Assembly: GCA_963725415.1 (NCBI GenBank)
Contig: CAVRZY010000159.1
Location: 1 to 26,576 of the forward strand
Source of the DNA: CAVRZY01 sp963725415
Lineage (GTDB): Bacteria; Acidobacteriota; Terriglobia; Bryobacterales; Bryobacteraceae
DNA length: 26,576 bases
Reading direction: 5' to 3'
Below the pieces are notes generated by a model. The model was not told the origin of the DNA. It did no database searches and saw only the letters and a list, made by a program, of their open reading frames with translations. Position numbers and translations under genes: made by a program. Shown here one piece after another: positions 23,559-26,576 of the stretch; the first letter of the stretch is position 1; each line of letters begins with the position of its first letter.

Positions 23559-23587
23559 TGTTTTGAGCTTTTGGAGGTGCAGACTTC
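23541..23587. repeat. Palindrome centre
   Basis: Arms 23541-23558 and 23570-23587 are perfect 18-bp inverse complements with an 11-nt loop (TGTTTTGAGCT). Beyond them, pairing continues with small indels (for example GGCATCCCC against GGGATGCC) into the 3-kb arms. This is the fold-back point of the large inverted duplication. Confidence 0.9.
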
Positions 23588-24080
23588 GGGATGCCGAGTA
23601 GCACTCAAGGCTGCAAAGGATGAGTTTAGTGATGCACAATTCACTGCAGCGGTATTTGACTCAGATTATCTGATAGGCGCCATAGAGTCCCTGAACATGA
23701 GCAAGAATACTGAGAGCTTTTTGACAAGCGAGTTTGAATCCCCCAAATCTTTGGAACGGGATGTGGGCTGCACTCTATGGGAACCATGCCAAGTATATAT
23801 ACGTGAGGAGCAAGGCGCTTGGCGGCGCTACTGCAACTGCAGATTTGCTGGATGACTACGCAAACCTGTTTGATGGAGATGCTGTGAGGATGAAGGAACT
23901 CTTCCAGAGCCCTGCGAATGCTGGGCAGATAGGCGCGGTTGCAAAGTAAGAGTTCTAAGTAAGCTATGATAATGAACTTGCGCTCTTCTTGTTATCTGCA
24001 TCATCATTGCCATATTCCTGAACCTTGTTCCAGATTTTCAGAACATCCGAGTGAGATGGTGCACTCCTCAAAAAATATAA
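23588..24080 (+). pseudogene. Inverted copy of the AT-richer anchored-protein fragment
   Basis: The + strand repeats the segment at 23040-23558. AKDEFSDAQFTAAVFDSDYL and the next ~35 residues match exactly. A one-base insertion after SPKS shifts the frame, and a cluster of substitutions and deletions near 23930-23960 introduces a stop (QIGAVAK then TAA) before the membrane segment. The membrane-anchor codons follow out of frame. Confidence 0.6.
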
Positions 24081-24549
24081 CTGGAAGCGAAGGGCGAGAA
24101 GAGCTAAAGAAAAGTGTAGGGACACTAAAGGCAGCCTACCAGCATTTACTTGAGGCGGGCTACCCCAGCCGGCCGCCCGTAAACGGCGAGTCCCTGGGCT
24201 GTGCAGTGGCCGTGGAGCTGGCCTCCCGCGGTCCGTGCAGAAGCTGCTGGTGCTTGAGGCGCCGTTCCGTTCGGCCCGGGGCGTGCCGCGCGGTACTCCC
24301 GCTCGACCCGCTGGTGATCTGGAGCTACAACTCAAAGCAAAGAATTGCCCACGTGCGTGCGCCCCTGTTGATCATGCACGGGGACCGCGATGAGGTGATC
24401 CCATTCGATCTGGGCCGCGCGTTGCTCCGAGCGCCGCTCCCGACCCCAAAATCCTTCTCGGCCGTTCCCGGCGCGGGCCACAATGACATCATTCCAGGCA
24501 GCCGGCCTCACCTACCGCGACCGCCTGCAGGCGTGGTGTCACTCCTTGA
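24081..24549 (+). pseudogene. Alpha/beta hydrolase, broken fragment (right arm)
   Basis: This is the inverted copy of the hydrolase piece. It keeps the nucleophile elbow (GESLGCAVAVELAS), the block VIWSYNSKQRIAHVRAPLLI, MHGDRDEVIPFDLGRAL and GAGHNDII, but is frameshifted between the elbow and VIWSY and again after NDII. Its first ~50 nt differ from the left arm and look like a blend of hydrolase and AT-richer sequence. Merging the two arms would restore a continuous C-terminal half. Confidence 0.65.
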
Positions 24550-24641
24550 GGTAATCATCTACTCCCCAAGCTGGCAGCGCCTCGGGGACCCAATCAGACG
24601 TTGGCCTTTCGGGATGGTATGATGCCTGTGTGAACTAGGGT

Positions 24642-24892
24642 ATGAGAAAAAGACGGGTCACTGTTAGCATCAGCAAGGCCGCTCTGGATTACGTGGACCA
24701 CTCCATCGGAAAACGCGGTCCGGTCCAGGAGCCAGGTCATTGAGTCTCTGATCCGCGAGTCCTGGCGCCGCAAGCGCGACAACTCGCAGCCTGGCCAGGG
24801 ACTTTTTCGCCACCCAAGCATTGCCGCAAGAAGTTGAGGAACGGGAAGACTGGCTCCAGATGAACCTGGAGACCCAGGAACGTGATGGTTAG
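24642..24892 (+). pseudogene. Frameshifted inverted copy of the RHH antitoxin gene
   Basis: It opens MRKRRVTVSISKAALDYVDH and IGKRGP as in the intact gene (one K/R change), then an extra G shifts the frame. The C-terminal part (ARDFFATQALPQEVEERED) and the stop overlapping the mazF start are still readable further on. Confidence 0.7.
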
Positions 24893-25203
24893 CCGCGGAG
24901 AGGTCTACCTCGCAGCGATACCGAATCAGACCAAGCCCAGACCCCAATCGTTTTAACAGCCGACTGGTCAGCCGCTACGCACTCGACAGCGCGGTCATAC
25001 GGTGACCAGCGTGGCTAGGGCCAGCTTTCCGACGCGCGTCCAGTTGCCCACCGGTGAAGGCGGACTGAAAACCAAGAGCTGGGCCAAGTGTGATCAGGTG
25101 ACCACTATCCCCAAGGATTTGCTGCTGGGAAGGGCCTCGGCCGGCTGACAGCCGGCAAAATGAGAGCCGTCGAAGACACGTCCGTCTGGGCCTGGGAATC
25201 TAA
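24885..25203 (+). pseudogene. Frameshifted inverted copy of mazF
   Basis: It starts MVSRGEVYLAAIPNQTKPRP like the intact toxin. A missing base after the Pro codon leads to a stop a few codons later. Further single-base losses occur along the copy (for example in the segments for DWLSRYA and GKAFGRL). The final codons GLGI and TAA, at 25201-25203, are preserved. Confidence 0.7.
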
Positions 25204-26482
25204 ACCGTCGGCTCGCCGTGAACCTCGACCTCTCGGGATCGACGCCTTCCGCGGCTGGCTCGGGCAGCCTCCCAGCCAGTTCAGTCCGCCCCAGTAGAGC
25301 GCGGTCGGCGAGTCAGCACGCCCGACCACAAACCAATGGTCGCGGGCTGTAGGACTGCGAGGCGACGCCCGCGCCCATCATCGAGAGCATCATCACCGAC
25401 CAGGTCAGCGACTCGATGGTCGAGAACACCCGCCCGCGAACTCGTCCGAGACATGCCGCAGCAGTTGCGAAATTCAGCACCGAGCTGAGCGCCAGGCCGC
25501 GCGCGAAAGACCGATGAAAGCAGCGCCAGCGCGTAGCTCCGCATCTGGCTGAAGATCACGTAGGCCCCGCCGTGGATGATGTAGCAGATCACGATGGCGC
25601 GCTTGTAAGCCCAAAACTGGCCCGCTTGCCGAACCAGTGTCCGATGGCCCCGCCCGCCACACCCGATCCCGGCGAAGCTCCAGATGGTGCCGATGCCCGC
25701 CGCGCCCCGGCGGAACACGATTTCGCCGAACACGCTGAAGAGGATCTGCGCCGCGCCGCCCCCCGTGGCCCAACCAACGTTGATCAGCGCGAGCCCCACG
25801 ATGAGCGGCGTCGATCGCATGTACCGGAGGCCCTCGGCGTACTCGTCCCAAGGCCGCACTCCTGGGTCTCGGTGAGTGCAGTCCGCCTGGCGCGGAAATC
25901 GCCCGAGGCCGCCGCAGCCGCGAGATCGACCAGGCCGAAAACAGGAACGACAAGGCATTCAGGAAAAAAGCCCACTGACAGCCGAAATGATCGCCGCCAC
26001 CCCGGCCAGAAGAGTGCCTATCGTCAAGGTGGTCCATTGCGTGGTCTGGGTGAGCGAATTGGCCGTGTGCAGCTCTTCCCGGCTGGTGATGGCCGGCAGG
26101 ATCGAGGCGCGGCCGCTGGTAAAGAAGGGCGAGGCGAACATCAGCAGCCGCTGAGAACGTACAGCAGCCAGGGCTCGTGGTGGCGGACGGTGAGGATGAA
26201 GCCGGCCGCCACCACGGCCCGCACCAGGTCGCTCGCGATCATGATGCGCTTGCGGTCCATGCGGTCGAGCAGCACGCCAGCCAGCGGGCCGGCCAACATC
26301 GCCGGGAATGCGCGCGCCAGCATGATGCCGCTGACCACCAAACCCGAGCCGGTCGTCTCCAGCGCCAGGCTGAAGACGGCGATGTTGTTGAAGTGGTCGC
26401 CGATTTCGCTGACCACCTGGCCCATCCAGGTGTAGCGGTAGTTCCTGTTCCGCCGCAGAAGATCCCTGAAGGCGGATCTCAA
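25200..26482 (-). pseudogene. Diverged, frameshifted inverted copy of the MFS transporter
   Basis: The minus-strand TTG at 26482 opens a frame of about 110 codons that matches the intact transporter with conservative changes (for example NNVAV to NNIAV, SRAIPAILT to ARAFPAMLA, DRKRVMI to DRKRIMI), then loses frame near 26150. Later pieces (LMFASPFFTSGRASILPAI, AEGLRYMRSTPLIVGLALIN, VGWATGGGAAQILFSVFGEI, YKRAIVICYIIHGGAYVIFS) appear in alternating frames. The stop is at 25200. The N-terminal differences are too protein-like to be read errors, whereas the later indels look like errors or decay. Confidence 0.8.
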
Positions 26483-26576
26483 CCGATCGCCTCCTGGCGA
26501 ACGGTGACCTGGCGGAGAAAATCAAAATCCAGCGCGTACCCGAAACCAGGCTCGTCCGCGCACGATGATAACAATG
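26479..26576 (-). pseudogene. 3' end of the OSBS/NSAR gene, inverted copy
   Basis: The minus strand reads GYALDFDFLRQVTVRQEAIG and the TGA overlapping the MFS TTG, as in the intact operon. Upstream, at 26545-26576, an extra base and mismatches disturb the frame, and the window ends. Whether a full second gene exists beyond the window is unknown. Confidence 0.7.

Larger units (their letters stand above)
23570..26576. repeat. Right arm of the ~3 kb imperfect inverted duplication
   Basis: This is the reverse-order copy of 20520-23558. It is about 30 nt shorter between the centre and the MFS start, because single-base deletions outnumber insertions. Every multi-hundred-codon gene in it is frameshifted. 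It reaches the end of the window inside the menC 3' end, so the full extent is not seen. Confidence 0.9.

Noticed and set aside
23487..23855. Single + frame crossing the palindrome centre as a real gene
   Set aside because: Its first part is the reverse complement of its own later coding sequence, so it is a product of the fold-back.
1..26576. CRISPR arrays, tRNA, rRNA or phage genes
   Set aside because: No regularly spaced direct repeats, tRNA cloverleaf landmarks, rRNA motifs or phage structural proteins were seen.

Overview
The window looks like a contig from a GC-rich soil or sediment bacterium of the phylum Acidobacteriota, probably near Solibacter/Bryobacter. The main clue is a secreted protein ending in the TIGR03437 C-terminal domain, a family expanded in Candidatus Solibacter. 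The abundance of TonB-dependent receptors, a DUF1844 protein, GTG/TTG starts and strong GC bias at third codon positions agree with this. No rRNA, tRNA, CRISPR array or recognisable transposase was found.

Region 1 (1-6691, all +) is a signalling locus. It holds three tandem TonB-dependent receptor paralogues: a 3' part, a complete gene, and an internally deleted stub. They are followed by a YfiR/DUF4154 periplasmic protein and a membrane hybrid histidine kinase whose sensor looks like CHASE8, the domain of YfiN, the classical partner of YfiR. A second receiver domain lies in another frame at the kinase 3' end. My reading is an outer membrane to periplasm to inner membrane signalling chain in which YfiR controls a phosphorelay instead of a diguanylate cyclase.

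Region 2 (6678-13251) is central metabolism and small accessory genes. On the minus strand are a LacD-type aldolase and a probable run DUF1844 - MBL hydrolase - ribF - class II fructose-bisphosphate aldolase. Between the two aldolases sit a frameshifted TIGR03437 protein, a lone nucleotidyltransferase, and a convergent ribbon-helix-helix regulator whose apparently leaderless start lies in a perfect palindrome.

Region 3 (13109-18512) has an SQR-like flavoprotein abutting a DsrE remnant, a diaminopentanoate-dehydrogenase-like oxidoreductase, a ~110 bp inverted-repeat element, a class IV aminotransferase, MazG, and an Asp/Glu racemase-family protein.

Region 4 (18540-22479) begins with a nested palindrome, then an overlapping GNAT - OSBS/N-acylamino acid racemase - MFS operon, and a convergent RHH-MazF toxin-antitoxin pair.

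Region 5 (about 20520-26576) is a giant imperfect inverted duplication centred near 23564. The right arm repeats, in reverse order, an AT-richer unrelated coding segment, an alpha/beta hydrolase fragment, RHH, mazF, the MFS gene and the 3' end of the racemase gene, with many frameshifts. The two arms have complementary lesions and, at the distal end, real substitutions. A fold-back or chimeric assembly built from more than one template is more likely than a functional duplication, so genes beyond about 22500 should be treated with caution.
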